A program made the translations under genes and the position numbers. A stretch of DNA of 64,000 nt from Sphingobacterium detergens (GTDB lineage: Bacteria; Bacteroidota; Bacteroidia; Sphingobacteriales; Sphingobacteriaceae): the NCBI RefSeq assembly GCF_003610355.1, contig NZ_RAPY01000001.1, forward strand, positions 1,674,001-1,738,000. Reading direction: 5' to 3'. Position 1 is the stretch's first letter. Every line of letters starts with the position of its first letter. The notes under the pieces are model-generated. The model was not told the origin of the DNA. It searched no databases and saw only the letters and a list, made by a program, of their open reading frames with translations. Of the stretch, positions 55,100 through 63,843 are shown piece by piece.

Positions 55100-55579
55100 C
55101 TACCCTTCGAGATAGCGGCTATAATCTCCTGATTCAGCAACCAGCTTGATGACATGGTTCCGCTCTTCAAGAAATCGCCTCATATAACCTGTAAGGAAAG
55201 ACCATTCGGCAAACCGCCCCAAAGGCCCCAGGGGCGCCCTAAAATTAAACACATCCCGCATCAGCACCGTACCATCAGCCTGCTCTTCGAAAAGATGCTG
55301 ATGGTCCATCGACTGAAATGCCCCCTGTATCATTTTATCTTCGAAAAAATAGGGTTTTTCCATTTTTGTGATCCGCACCGTCAACATTTGATATACACCC
55401 AGATGTTTTGCCCGCCACTGAACGGTCTGTCCGGCTTCGATCAGTCCACTGGTCACACCTGCGATCGCCTTCTCATTTGTCTTTCCAGTCGAATACATGT
55501 GTAAGTCTATACTGCGGGCCAGATCAAAAACTATCCCTATTGGTGCATTTACAGTGGTGTCTAATACAAGTGTTGGCAT
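55100..55579 (-). CDS. SRPBCC family protein
   Basis: This 159-residue protein has the START/Bet v1-like fold. The start TLVLDTTVNAPIGIVFDLARSIDLH, the central GQTVQWRAKHLGVYQMLTVRITKMEKPYFFEDKM (cited by its ends GQTVQW and FFEDKM) and FAEWSFLTGYMRRFLEERN at the C-terminal helix match cell-division-inhibitor/SRPBCC proteins common in bacteria. It has a hydrophobic ligand pocket by family; the ligand is unknown. It converges on the tandem membrane genes. Confidence 0.8.
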   Translation of the reverse strand: MPTLVLDTTVNAPIGIVFDLARSIDLHMYSTGKTNEKAIAGVTSGLIEAGQTVQWRAKHLGVYQMLTVRITKMEKPYFFEDKMIQGAFQSMDHQHLFEEQADGTVLMRDVFNFRAPLGPLGRFAEWSFLTGYMRRFLEERNHVIKLVAESGDYSRYLEG

Positions 55580-55696
55580 AAAATCTTGCTATCGGTGAAT
55601 TCGGAACAAATTTCGTAAAAAACACGAATTTCTTAGGAAAGAGTCTAACAATTATCTAATTTAACCCTCCAATCTAATATCAATAACAAGAAGGCT

Positions 55697-56206
55697 ATGA
55701 TCACATTACTTCCATTTGAAGAAGCTGACTTCGACCGCTTCAATTCCTGGATCAGATCTCCAGAAGAACTCCTGCAGTTCGCAGGTCCATATTTTTCATT
55801 TCCAGTGACTGACGAACAATTAAAAAAGTATATTAACGATCCCCAACGCCGTCCCTATAAAATTGTCAGTACAGAAACACAAAACGTTATTGGGCATTGT
55901 GAATTGAACTTTGAAAGAAGTATACCACGATTATCCCGCATATTGATTGCTGACAATACCGAAAGAAATAAGGGCTATGGTAAGAAAACTATCAATGCGA
56001 TGCTGAAACTGCTCTTTGTTGATAACACTTACGATCAAGCGGATTTAAACGTTTATGACTGGAACACGAACGCAATAAAATGTTATGAGGGTGTAGGGTT
56101 TCAGATCAATGAAGGCGCCACAACTGAAACGTCAATCGGCAATGAAACCTGGAAGGGCCTGAATATGCAAATCACCAAATCAAACTGGCTAGCCAAAACA
56201 CAATGA
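55697..56206 (+). CDS. GNAT family N-acetyltransferase
   Basis: This 169-residue RimJ/RimL-like acetyltransferase starts MITLLPFEEADFDRFNSWI. It continues with VIGHCELNFERSIPRLSRIL, the acetyl-CoA motif NTERNKGYGKKTINAML and LNVYDWNTNAIKCYEGVGF. The substrate (protein N-terminus, antibiotic or polyamine) is unknown. Its stop overlaps the start of the phosphoesterase gene (ATGA), so the two are cotranslated. Confidence 0.87.
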   Translation: MITLLPFEEADFDRFNSWIRSPEELLQFAGPYFSFPVTDEQLKKYINDPQRRPYKIVSTETQNVIGHCELNFERSIPRLSRILIADNTERNKGYGKKTINAMLKLLFVDNTYDQADLNVYDWNTNAIKCYEGVGFQINEGATTETSIGNETWKGLNMQITKSNWLAKTQ

Positions 56207-57048
56207 AGAAGAAACGTTTTTTAAAAAAAGCCTTTATTACCCTGACCTTGGCCGCTGCTCTGCTCGGTTATTATGCCTGGCAGATCGAACCACATTGGGT
56301 CAAATTCGAACAGCTAAAACTCCCTATAAAAAACCTCCCTAGCAACCTTGAAGGGAAAACGCTCGTTCAGATTTCGGACATCCACATCGGCGACTATGTC
56401 AGTAAAGATTTTATCAAAAACAACTTCGCGAAAGTTGGTATAACACATCCGGACATTATTGTTTACACAGGCGATTTTGTCCGATTGGTCCACAATGCCC
56501 TCCCACTCGCTGATCTCGACGAAGTCATGCAATTAGCACCAAAAGGAAAACTACAGACATTGGCCATCCTGGGAAATCATGATTATGGAAGAGCCTTTAA
56601 AGACAGTACTGCAGCGGATTCAATCACTACACTGCTAAAAAAGTATGATATTACTGTTTTAAGAAACGAAAGTGTGAATATAAATGGTCTACAGCTCTAT
56701 GGTATGGACGACTATTGGGGAACAAACTTTGACCCTGTAAAAACTATGCAGAACTACAACCGCAACCAAGCGAGCCTTGTCCTCTGCCACAACCCCGATG
56801 TTGCTGATCTGGATGTATGGAATGGCTATGAAGGGTGGATTTTATCAGGCCATACACATGCCGGGCAGGTGCGGATCCCATTTTGGGGTTCACCGATTAT
56901 CCCCGTATCGAACAAAAACTACGATCAGGGTATTAAAAAACTTTCTGGAAACCGAACCCTCTACATCAACAGGGGCCTCGGTCATAGTATCCCCGTCCGC
57001 TTTAATGCACGACCTGAAATAACCATTTTCACCTTAACAAAGGACTAA
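56203..57048 (+). CDS. Membrane-anchored metallophosphoesterase (YaeI/YkuE-like)
   Basis: This 281-residue calcineurin-like phosphoesterase has an N-terminal membrane anchor (FITLTLAAALLGYYAW). The dimetal motifs come in order: QISDIHIGD, YTGDFVRL, ILGNHDYG, VLCHNPD and SGHTHAGQVRIP. Membrane-bound relatives include E. coli YaeI (LpxG-like phosphodiesterases) and Bacillus YkuE. The phosphoester substrate is probably a lipid or cell-wall compound, not determinable. It follows the GNAT gene with a 4-bp overlap. Confidence 0.9.
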   Translation: MKKKRFLKKAFITLTLAAALLGYYAWQIEPHWVKFEQLKLPIKNLPSNLEGKTLVQISDIHIGDYVSKDFIKNNFAKVGITHPDIIVYTGDFVRLVHNALPLADLDEVMQLAPKGKLQTLAILGNHDYGRAFKDSTAADSITTLLKKYDITVLRNESVNINGLQLYGMDDYWGTNFDPVKTMQNYNRNQASLVLCHNPDVADLDVWNGYEGWILSGHTHAGQVRIPFWGSPIIPVSNKNYDQGIKKLSGNRTLYINRGLGHSIPVRFNARPEITIFTLTKD

Positions 57049-57096
57049 GATCGGAGATACGGTCATGTTTAATGCTTCAATAAACACCCTATGGAA

Positions 57097-57678
57097 TTAA
57101 ATGAGGTATGGATAAAAAGCAACCGCTATTGTTTGTCGATAGTCTTCCAGCGCATCCGATTCAAATCGACCGCCCAATACCGCAAAACTCGAATACCAGA
57201 AATCTGATATAATAAAAATCTGACGTACAAAACCCTTCAGAATGGCTATTGGTATATCCTGTCTAAACATTCCCAATTTGGAGTAGTGCTCAAAGAGAGA
57301 AATAAACTGCTCCTCACGTCGTGCAACAAGAGTCCGATAAGCATCCCCAATAGCGGGTATCCAAGTACAGATCTCGACGAAATTGACAAAAATAAACTTA
57401 TACTTATTGATCAACAGATAAGAGCCCTCCGTAAATTCCTGCAACAACTCCTGAAATGTGGTATCTTTCTGATCAAATAAAACCACCATTTCGTCATAGT
57501 CCCGCTGGAGCTGCTCAAAAATAGTAAAGATAATATCTTCTGTATGTTTGAAGTGATAATGGAGATTGCCAGCACTAATACCCATTTCCTGCGCAATCTG
57601 TCGTGTCGTAACAGTACGTATTCCCTCCCGATTATATACCCCTAACGCTGCCACTACAATTTTTTCTTTCGTATTCAT
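57097..57678 (-). CDS. TetR/AcrR family transcriptional regulator
   Basis: This 193-residue repressor has an N-terminal helix-turn-helix: VVAALGVYNREGIRTVTTRQ, then MGISAGNLHYHFKHTEDII. The C-terminal ligand domain is all-helical and unlike any family I can name. The start codon is part of a perfect 48-bp palindrome shared with the divergent small gene pair, the expected operator for self-regulation and control of those genes. Confidence 0.9.
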   Translation of the reverse strand: MNTKEKIVVAALGVYNREGIRTVTTRQIAQEMGISAGNLHYHFKHTEDIIFTIFEQLQRDYDEMVVLFDQKDTTFQELLQEFTEGSYLLINKYKFIFVNFVEICTWIPAIGDAYRTLVARREEQFISLFEHYSKLGMFRQDIPIAILKGFVRQIFIISDFWYSSFAVLGGRFESDALEDYRQTIAVAFYPYLI

Positions 57679-57720
57679 GACACAAAATTAGAACAATTGT
57701 TCTAATTTTGTGTCATGAAT
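57673..57720. promoter_or_regulatory. Perfect 48-bp palindrome between tetR and the divergent operon
   Basis: Left arm 57673-57696 begins ATTCATGACACAAAATTAGA and ends ACAA; the right arm is its exact reverse complement, with no mismatch. It contains a TAATTTTG -7 element on each strand (57703-57710 on +; 57683-57690 on -) and the start codon of tetR. This is a strong candidate operator with overlapping divergent promoters. Confidence 0.75.
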
Positions 57721-57736
57721 GATAAATTAAGATAAT

Positions 57737-57925
57737 ATGAAAGACGAAAAGAAAGAAAGTTGGCTAAAAAATCAATATCTAGATCTAAAGCAGACGCTTA
57801 TTCCGGCCCATCCAAATGATGGCCCCTGGAAAAAATTCGGCAAACAGACAGCTTTTTTTATGTTTTTAACGTTGATGGTATGCGGAGCAATAGCTATGTT
57901 GATCGCCATTTCCTTTGCGCATTAG
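57737..57925 (+). CDS. Small single-pass membrane protein, 62 aa
   Basis: This hydrophilic basic N-terminus (MKDEKKESWLKNQYLDLKQT) with LIPAHPNDGPWKKFGKQ is followed by one C-terminal transmembrane helix (TAFFMFLTLMVCGAIAMLIA). The family is not recognised. The gene is divergent from tetR across the 48-bp palindrome and overlaps the next frame, so it is a likely TetR target. Confidence 0.7.
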   Translation: MKDEKKESWLKNQYLDLKQTLIPAHPNDGPWKKFGKQTAFFMFLTLMVCGAIAMLIAISFAH

Positions 57926-58326
57926 TAAAGAATCTGTTTGACGGTATATTTATTTTTTATTGGTTATGCTGGTTCTTTATTCGATTTACACGGCTACAGC
58001 ATTTTCCTATTCCATTTTTAAACAGCTGGCTTACTGACCTTGTCTTTGTCCCTATTATTGTTCATGTCGCATCTATTACGGGAAGCTTTCTATTCAATAA
58101 AGGAAAACCGCATGGATATCCATTATACCAAATCTGGTTGATATCGGCTATTGTATCACTACTATTTGAGTACGTCATGCCTAACTACACAGACTACAAT
58201 ACGGGGGATCCCTATGACGTCATTGCCTATTTTATGGGAGGACTATTTTACTTTTTATTCCATCAGCCCCGTTATATCAGAAAAAATTCCGATGGAACCA
58301 ATCATGTGATTTGCAAACAAAATTAA
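57880..58326 (+). CDS. Hypothetical multi-pass membrane protein
   Basis: This protein (148 aa from the ATG at 57880, which overlaps the previous gene by 46 bp) has about four hydrophobic segments (IFIFYWLCWFFIRF, LVFVPIIVHVASITGSF, IWLISAIVSLLFEYVM, DVIAYFMGGLFYFLF). A PYDVIAYFMGG motif near the C-terminus recalls VanZ-like or related proteins with 'D..A...G', which is tentative. The true start may be a downstream non-ATG codon. It is probably cotranscribed with the 62-aa gene under TetR control. Confidence 0.6.
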   Translation: MRSNSYVDRHFLCALVKNLFDGIFIFYWLCWFFIRFTRLQHFPIPFLNSWLTDLVFVPIIVHVASITGSFLFNKGKPHGYPLYQIWLISAIVSLLFEYVMPNYTDYNTGDPYDVIAYFMGGLFYFLFHQPRYIRKNSDGTNHVICKQN

Positions 58327-58489
58327 ACCACAGCTAATAAAAACACGTTCTGGAATAATATAGAATATACACTCAGAAAAGTTCCCGCCAGAATATCTTA
58401 TTGGTAAACAGACCTTCAAATGGCAAAAAGTATAAACTATAATTGAAAAATAGTGTTGATATTGTAATTAATTAGCAGATGTAGGTCAT

Positions 58490-58780
58490 ATGACAAGAAT
58501 CAAAACCAAAAGAACATGTAGTAATGGGCACAGCTTCTATAAGAGTACAGACTGCCCAACATGCCCAATATGCGAAAAGGAAAAGAAACCCGAAGATGGT
58601 TTTCTAGCTCTTTTGGGTAGCCCCGCTAGAAATGCACTGTTAAGCCATGGTATAGATCAACTTGAAAAGCTAGCTCAGTACTCGGTGAAGGACCTACTGA
58701 AGCTCCATGGCCTCGGAAAGGCTTCCTTGCCCCTGTTAAGTCAGGCTTTAATGGAAAAGGGATTAAAATTTAAGGAGTAG
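58490..58780 (+). CDS. Zinc-ribbon plus RNA polymerase alpha-CTD-like protein, 96 aa
   Basis: Residues 9-28 form a small zinc ribbon-like segment (CSNGHSFYKSTDCPTCPICE, four Cys and a His). Residues about 43-92 resemble the helix-hairpin-helix domain of the RNA polymerase alpha-subunit C-terminus (LLSHGIDQLEKLAQYSVKDL, then LHGLGKASLPLLSQALMEKG). The alpha-CTD contacts UP-element DNA and activators, so a DNA- or RNA-binding role is suggested. It stands alone. Confidence 0.75.
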   Translation: MTRIKTKRTCSNGHSFYKSTDCPTCPICEKEKKPEDGFLALLGSPARNALLSHGIDQLEKLAQYSVKDLLKLHGLGKASLPLLSQALMEKGLKFKE

Positions 58781-58820
58781 GCTGCTCCAAAGGCCATTCT
58801 CTCAGTTGATAACAAAAAAT

Positions 58821-58876
58821 AAGCCCTCGATTGGCTTCCATATAGTTTCTCGCTACTTAGAAGTGCTTGAGGGCTT
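58821..58876. terminator. Hairpin between convergent genes
   Basis: AAGCCCTC pairs with GAGGGCTT across a loop of about 40 nt, with TTATT on the + side and TTATTTTTTG on the complement. It is a possible bidirectional terminator; the long loop makes it less certain. Confidence 0.5.
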
Positions 58877-58916
58877 TATTATTCAACGCTTTTAACACAA
58901 GCGGAATCTTCGTTTA

Positions 58917-59342
58917 CTAGTACTCGATCAAAACTTCAGTTACCTGAGCACCTTGTTTTGCACTTTTGAATTTAAACTTAACTTTCTGATTCAGATTCAA
59001 TTTCTGTCCAACAAGACGATCATTGAAATAAATAGATTGTTGCGTCTCATTATCTCTGATAAATCCATAGTTGGATTCGGTATTGTAATGGACAACTTTT
59101 CCGAAAGAATAGTCATCTTGGTGGTTCGATGACATACTTGGACTCTCCCCTTCTTTCAATTTGATTGCAGGTCTGTCTGAGATATTCCCATGTTCATCAA
59201 CATAAGCAAACAGTTCTTCCAAAGATTTTCCTTTGTCATTGTTTGTTTTGTTGAATTCTTTTTTCTCAATTTTTTGTTGTTTTTTGAGTAATTTCTTTTT
59301 TTCTCGTTCTTTTTTGTTAAATGTAATTTGGCTTTTGCTCAT
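58917..59342 (-). CDS. Cold-shock-domain protein with lysine-rich N-terminal extension
   Basis: This 141-residue protein starts with a very basic segment (KKEREKKKLLKKQQKIEKKE), then an acidic linker and, at residues about 79-140, a cold-shock-like domain: FGKVVHYNTESNYGFIRD, IYFNDRLVG and VKFKFKSAKQGAQVTEV. RNP-1-like YGFIRD is present, while the RNP-2 motif (usually VFFH) is changed to IYFND. It is probably an RNA-binding chaperone. The promoter lies about 100 bp upstream, leaving a leader of about 90 nt. Confidence 0.8.
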   Translation of the reverse strand: MSKSQITFNKKEREKKKLLKKQQKIEKKEFNKTNNDKGKSLEELFAYVDEHGNISDRPAIKLKEGESPSMSSNHQDDYSFGKVVHYNTESNYGFIRDNETQQSIYFNDRLVGQKLNLNQKVKFKFKSAKQGAQVTEVLIEY

Positions 59343-59439
59343 TCAATATGGATTAAAATAAAATGTTCCCGAGGAGATGTCGGACCTTTAGAGCTTCGTT
59401 GAAAAGATAAAAATGCGAGGTGTTCTAAGGAGATAATTG

Positions 59440-59469
59440 CAAAGGTACGAAAAAAATAGGAGAAATCAA
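59440..59469 (-). promoter_or_regulatory. Promoter of the cold-shock-domain gene
   Basis: On the minus strand TTG (59469-59467), a 19-bp spacer and TACCTTTG (59447-59440) match the Bacteroidota -33/-7 consensus. The predicted start near 59433 leaves a leader of about 90 nt before the ATG at 59342, as is usual for cold-shock genes. Confidence 0.6.
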
Positions 59470-59623
59470 CGACATCCTATAATACATCTTATAGCCATAC
59501 AGCCTCAATTCGGAGAAGCTCCGTCTATCATAATAACAGACATATAGTCTACATAGCAACACAAAATTTGAGCGTTTTCATAAAACAAAAATATCTTTTG
59601 GACGTTATTTTGAAAAAAACACT

Positions 59624-59905
59624 ATGGAAGTAAAAAATATCGAAAGAGACGACAGAGGTAATTTCATTGCTGAAGTGGAAAATAATGAGGCCGGGATTTT
59701 GGAATATACCTGGCAGAGTGAGTACGAGTTTTCCATAGACCATACCGAGGTCTATGACGAATATAAAGGAATGAGTGTCGGCAAAAAACTCGTTCTTGAA
59801 GCCGTAGACTATGCTCGGAAAAACGATGCCAAGATTGTCCCGAATTGTCCTTATGCAAAATCAATTTTTGACAAAACAATTGCCTTTCAGGATGTATTAG
59901 CATAA
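59624..59905 (+). CDS. Small GNAT-like N-acetyltransferase (YjdJ/GCN5-related type)
   Basis: This 93-residue minimal acetyltransferase is like human NATD1 and E. coli YjdJ. It has AGILEYTWQSEYEFSIDHTE, VYDEYKGMSVGKKLVLEAVD (the acetyl-CoA loop is reduced to KGMSVGKKL) and IVPNCPYAKSIFDK with the conserved Cys-Pro. The substrate is unknown. It ends with a good terminator and converges on leuS. Confidence 0.85.
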   Translation: MEVKNIERDDRGNFIAEVENNEAGILEYTWQSEYEFSIDHTEVYDEYKGMSVGKKLVLEAVDYARKNDAKIVPNCPYAKSIFDKTIAFQDVLA

Positions 59906-59940
59906 AAAAGCCATTTTATCACTGGGACAAAATGGCTTTT
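59906..59940. terminator. Bidirectional terminator between the GNAT gene and leuS
   Basis: AAAAGCCATTTT pairs with AAAATGGCTTTT (12 bp, 11-nt loop) and is followed by ATTTTTG on + and by TTATG on the complement. It lies between convergent genes. Confidence 0.8.
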
Positions 59941-59960
59941 ATTTTTGATAACTGTATAGA

Positions 59961-62744
59961 CTAAGCTACAATATTGATTATTTTCCCTTTTACAAAAATA
60001 ATCTTCTTAATTGGCTTACCGTCTAGATGTCTTTGTACATCGGCATGTGCCTTGATCATTTCTTCAACAGTTTGTTGATCTAAATCCAATGCAAGTGATA
60101 GATTAAACTTCATTTTACCATTGAAAGAAACTGGATAAGCAAATTCAGACTCGACTAGATATTCCGGTTTGAACGTAGGATAAGTTGCCTGAGAAAGTGT
60201 ACCTGCCTCATGCCCCAATAAATTCCACAATTCCTCTGTAATATGTGGTGCATAAGATTGAAGAACAATAACAAGTTGCTCCAATATCTGGCGTTTATTG
60301 CATTTCAAATCGGTCAATTCATTCACACAGATCATAAAGGCCGAAACAGATGTATTGAACGAAAAACGCTCGATATCATCTTCCACTTTCTTAATAATCT
60401 TATGTAAAGCTTTGAACTCAGCTTTGGAAGGCTCTTCATCCGATACATTAAAATTACCTTCGGCATCGTGAAACAGGCGCCATACTTTCTTTAGAAACTT
60501 GTAGACACCTTCGATACCATTGGTATTCCATGGTTTGGCTTGCTCCAACGGACCCAAAAACATTTCGTAAAGACGCAAGGTATCAGCGCCATAAGTCTCA
60601 ATAATATCATCTGGATTAACGACATTGAATTTCGACTTGGACATTTTCTCCACCTCGCTACCACAAATGTATTTACCGTTTTCCAAAACAAATTCAGCAT
60701 TCGCAAAATCAGGCCTGAAGTTTTTGAATTTTTCAAGATCCAAAACATCATTCGATACGATATTAACATCGACATGCAAAGGAATTGTATTGTAATCGTT
60801 TCTCAAGCCATAGGACACAAATTGATTGGTTCCTCTGCCCTCTTCATCGAGTACACGGTAGACAAAATTTGAACGCCCTTGAATCATACCTTGGTTAATC
60901 AATTTCCGGAATGGTTCTTCCTCATTATGATAGCCAAGATCTTTTAAAAACTTATTCCAAAAACGTGAATATAACAAGTGACCTGTAGCATGTTCTGAAC
61001 CGCCAATGTATAAATCAACAGCTTTCCAGTAGTCAACAGCTTCTTTTGAAGCAAAGTTACCCTCATTCTTTGGATCCATGTATCTAAACCAATACCATGA
61101 AGAACCTGCCCAACCCGGCATTGTACTCAACTCATATTCATACTGATCCTCATATTTCCAGTCTTTAGCACGCCCTAAAGGAGGTTCCCCAGACTCTGTT
61201 GGCAGGTATTTATCAACCTCAGGTAATAATAAGGGTAGTTCTTCTTCTTTAATAAGGTATGGTAGACCATTTTTAAAGTAGACTGGAACAGGTTCGCCCC
61301 AATAACGTTGACGACCAAAAATCGCATCGCGCATGCGGAAATTGATCTTCGCTTTACCTAATTTCAATTCTTCCAGCTTCGCAATCAGCGCAGGCACAGC
61401 CTCCTGATAAGTCATACCGTTGATAAAATCAGAATTGATATATTTTCCATCCTTATTCGGATCAGCCTCTTCTTCAATCTGCTGTGTATCCGAAATCGGA
61501 ATAATTTCTAAATTAAAATGCTTGGCAAAAACATAATCACGTTGATCGCCACTAGGTACAGCCATAACCGCCCCTGTGCCATATCCCGCCAAAACATAAT
61601 CTGCAATCCAGATCTGCACATCACGGCCTGAAATAGGGTGTTTAGCAAATGAACCTGTAAAGGCTCCCGATACTGTTTTGGTATCGGCCATACGATCTAG
61701 TTCAGATTTTTTTGAGGTCTTCTCAATATAAGCTTCAACTTCAGCTTTTTGTTCAGCTGTTGTCAACGCTGCAACCAATTCATGTTCAGGTGCCAAAACG
61801 ACAAATGAAACACCGAAAATAGTATCCACACGTGTTGTAAAGACTTCAATTGCGGCGTCCAACTGTGGAACTGGGAATTTAACCGAAGCTCCAACGGATT
61901 TTCCGATCCAGTTACGTTGCATTTCTACCAAGGGCTCTGGCCAATCAATGGTATCCAAACCTTTTAATAGACGATCGGCATAAGCAGTGATACGCATTGA
62001 CCATTGCATCATCTTCTTTTGCTCCACAGGATACCCTCCACGCTCGGACACACCGTTGATTACCTCATCATTAGCCAATACTGTCCCTAAAGCAGCACAC
62101 CAATTGACCGTGCTCTCGCGTAGATAAGCAATACGATACTTTAACAACTCACGTTGTTGTTTTTCTTCATCAAAAGATTTCCATTCTTCCGAAGTGAATT
62201 CTAATACATCTTCATCAGAAACAGCTTGAACAGCAGCAGAACCATTTGTGGAAAATTTCGTAATCAATGTATCAATGGCTTCTGCTTTATCCGTCTCTTT
62301 ATTATACCAAGAACCGAATGATTTCATAAAAATCCACTGCGTCCATTTATAGTATTCAGGTTCAGAAGTACGAACTTCTCTACTCCAATCATAAGAGAAA
62401 CCGATGTTGTCCATCTGCTCGCGGTAACGATTGATATTTGCCTCAGTTGTAACTGCAGGGTGTTGACCCGTTTGAATCGCATATTGCTCTGCAGGAAGTC
62501 CAAAGGAATCATAACCCATTGGATGCAGTACATTGAAGCCTTTTAGTCGTTTGTATCTTGAAAAGATATCCGAAGCAATGTATCCGAGTGGATGACCAAC
62601 ATGTAGTCCTGCCCCAGATGGATAAGGAAACATATCCAACACATAGTATTTTGGCTTCTGATGCGCATCTGATGTTTTATATGTTTGATGGTCCGCCCAA
62701 AACTTCTGCCACTTTTTCTCTAATGATTTGTGATTATACTCCAT
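59961..62744 (-). CDS. leuS: Leucyl-tRNA synthetase
   Basis: This class I aminoacyl-tRNA synthetase (927 aa) charges tRNA-Leu. It has the HIGH motif as HVGHPLGY in [17 protein letters not shown], the CP1 editing domain (about residues 240-440, with [17 protein letters not shown] and [16 protein letters not shown], the threonine-rich and Asp sites). [17 protein letters not shown] and the KMSKS motif (residues 700-704) follow. Monocistronic; divergent from ftsX. Confidence 0.98.
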   Translation of the reverse strand: MEYNHKSLEKKWQKFWADHQTYKTSDAHQKPKYYVLDMFPYPSGAGLHVGHPLGYIASDIFSRYKRLKGFNVLHPMGYDSFGLPAEQYAIQTGQHPAVTTEANINRYREQMDNIGFSYDWSREVRTSEPEYYKWTQWIFMKSFGSWYNKETDKAEAIDTLITKFSTNGSAAVQAVSDEDVLEFTSEEWKSFDEEKQQRELLKYRIAYLRESTVNWCAALGTVLANDEVINGVSERGGYPVEQKKMMQWSMRITAYADRLLKGLDTIDWPEPLVEMQRNWIGKSVGASVKFPVPQLDAAIEVFTTRVDTIFGVSFVVLAPEHELVAALTTAEQKAEVEAYIEKTSKKSELDRMADTKTVSGAFTGSFAKHPISGRDVQIWIADYVLAGYGTGAVMAVPSGDQRDYVFAKHFNLEIIPISDTQQIEEEADPNKDGKYINSDFINGMTYQEAVPALIAKLEELKLGKAKINFRMRDAIFGRQRYWGEPVPVYFKNGLPYLIKEEELPLLLPEVDKYLPTESGEPPLGRAKDWKYEDQYEYELSTMPGWAGSSWYWFRYMDPKNEGNFASKEAVDYWKAVDLYIGGSEHATGHLLYSRFWNKFLKDLGYHNEEEPFRKLINQGMIQGRSNFVYRVLDEEGRGTNQFVSYGLRNDYNTIPLHVDVNIVSNDVLDLEKFKNFRPDFANAEFVLENGKYICGSEVEKMSKSKFNVVNPDDIIETYGADTLRLYEMFLGPLEQAKPWNTNGIEGVYKFLKKVWRLFHDAEGNFNVSDEEPSKAEFKALHKIIKKVEDDIERFSFNTSVSAFMICVNELTDLKCNKRQILEQLVIVLQSYAPHITEELWNLLGHEAGTLSQATYPTFKPEYLVESEFAYPVSFNGKMKFNLSLALDLDQQTVEEMIKAHADVQRHLDGKPIKKIIFVKGKIINIVA

Positions 62745-62962
62745 TTTTGTTCGTAAGGAATTTTTATGACTTGCGAAATTACGATTTTAATACTGAAATG
62801 TGATAAAAGTTTTGTAGTTTGAACAATAAATTCTAGTATTGAAAAGTTATTTAAACATAGGTAGAAAACTAAATTCGAATTGATTTTTATCAAAGTAATT
62901 ACAAGATAAATTCGAAATCTTCCGCTCAATTAGTTACTTTCGCAAATAAATTTTTGCTTATT

Positions 62963-63841
62963 ATGTCAGAATACGAATTAAGCACACAAAAAAGAAAAAC
63001 AAAGTCTGTATATGTATCCACAGTTATCAGTATAGCACTGGTACTATTGGTAACAGGTATGTTAGGCTTATTATTGGTGCACGCTAAAAATCTTTCAAAG
63101 TACGTTAAAGAAAACATTGTCCTGAATGTCATTGTAAATGATGGCACCAGTGAAGGTGATGTACTTTCTTTGCAAAAAGATCTTGAAAAAGACCCTTATG
63201 TTCTTCGCTCAGTGTATATCAGCAAAGAAATTGCTGCCAAAAACCTGAAAGAAGATCTTGGTGAAGATTTTGTACAGTACCTTGGGCACAACCCATTATT
63301 GCCATCATTAGATGTCTATATGAAGGAGAATTATGCCAATACGGATAGCATCAAGACTTTCATCGAAAAAATCTCTAAAAACAACAAAATAAAAGAGGTT
63401 GTCTATCAGGAATCATTGATTGATATGGTCAATAAAAACGTACGCATCATCGGTATGATTGTTTTGGCCTTTGCTGTTATTTTATTGATCATCGCTGTCG
63501 CCCTAATTAACAATACCATACGTTTGGCTATTTACTCGCAGCGTTTCTTAATTAAAAGCATGCAATTAATCGGTGCGACCAAAAACTTTATTCGTAAACC
63601 TTTTATCACTTATGGTATTATCCATGGTTTGCTGGGTTCACTGATTGCGATTCTACTATTGATATTGACGCTCAAATTAGCGCAACAACAAATACCTGAA
63701 TTGGTCTTTTTACGCAACTGGTTTGAGTTTGCAATCATCTTCTTAGGTGTTATCTGCATCGGGATTTTAATCTCAGGGCTTAGTACCTACTTCGCTGTAA
63801 CTAAATATTTAAAAGCTCAATCTAACGATTTATATAGATAA
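62963..63841 (+). CDS. ftsX: Cell division protein FtsX
   Basis: This is the membrane subunit of the FtsEX complex that activates peptidoglycan hydrolases at division. I chose the ATG at 62963 (MSEYELSTQKRKTKSVYVST) over the TTG at 62954. The 292-residue protein has TM1 (IALVLLVTGMLGLLLVHA), an extracytoplasmic domain of about 125 residues, and three further helices; FtsX features include KNIVLNVIVNDGTSEG-like text (ENIVLNVIVNDGT) and LIKSMQLIGATKNFIRKPF. ftsE is not adjacent. A DUF3098 gene follows 2 bp downstream. Confidence 0.93.
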   Translation: MSEYELSTQKRKTKSVYVSTVISIALVLLVTGMLGLLLVHAKNLSKYVKENIVLNVIVNDGTSEGDVLSLQKDLEKDPYVLRSVYISKEIAAKNLKEDLGEDFVQYLGHNPLLPSLDVYMKENYANTDSIKTFIEKISKNNKIKEVVYQESLIDMVNKNVRIIGMIVLAFAVILLIIAVALINNTIRLAIYSQRFLIKSMQLIGATKNFIRKPFITYGIIHGLLGSLIAILLLILTLKLAQQQIPELVFLRNWFEFAIIFLGVICIGILISGLSTYFAVTKYLKAQSNDLYR

Positions 63842-63843
63842 AA

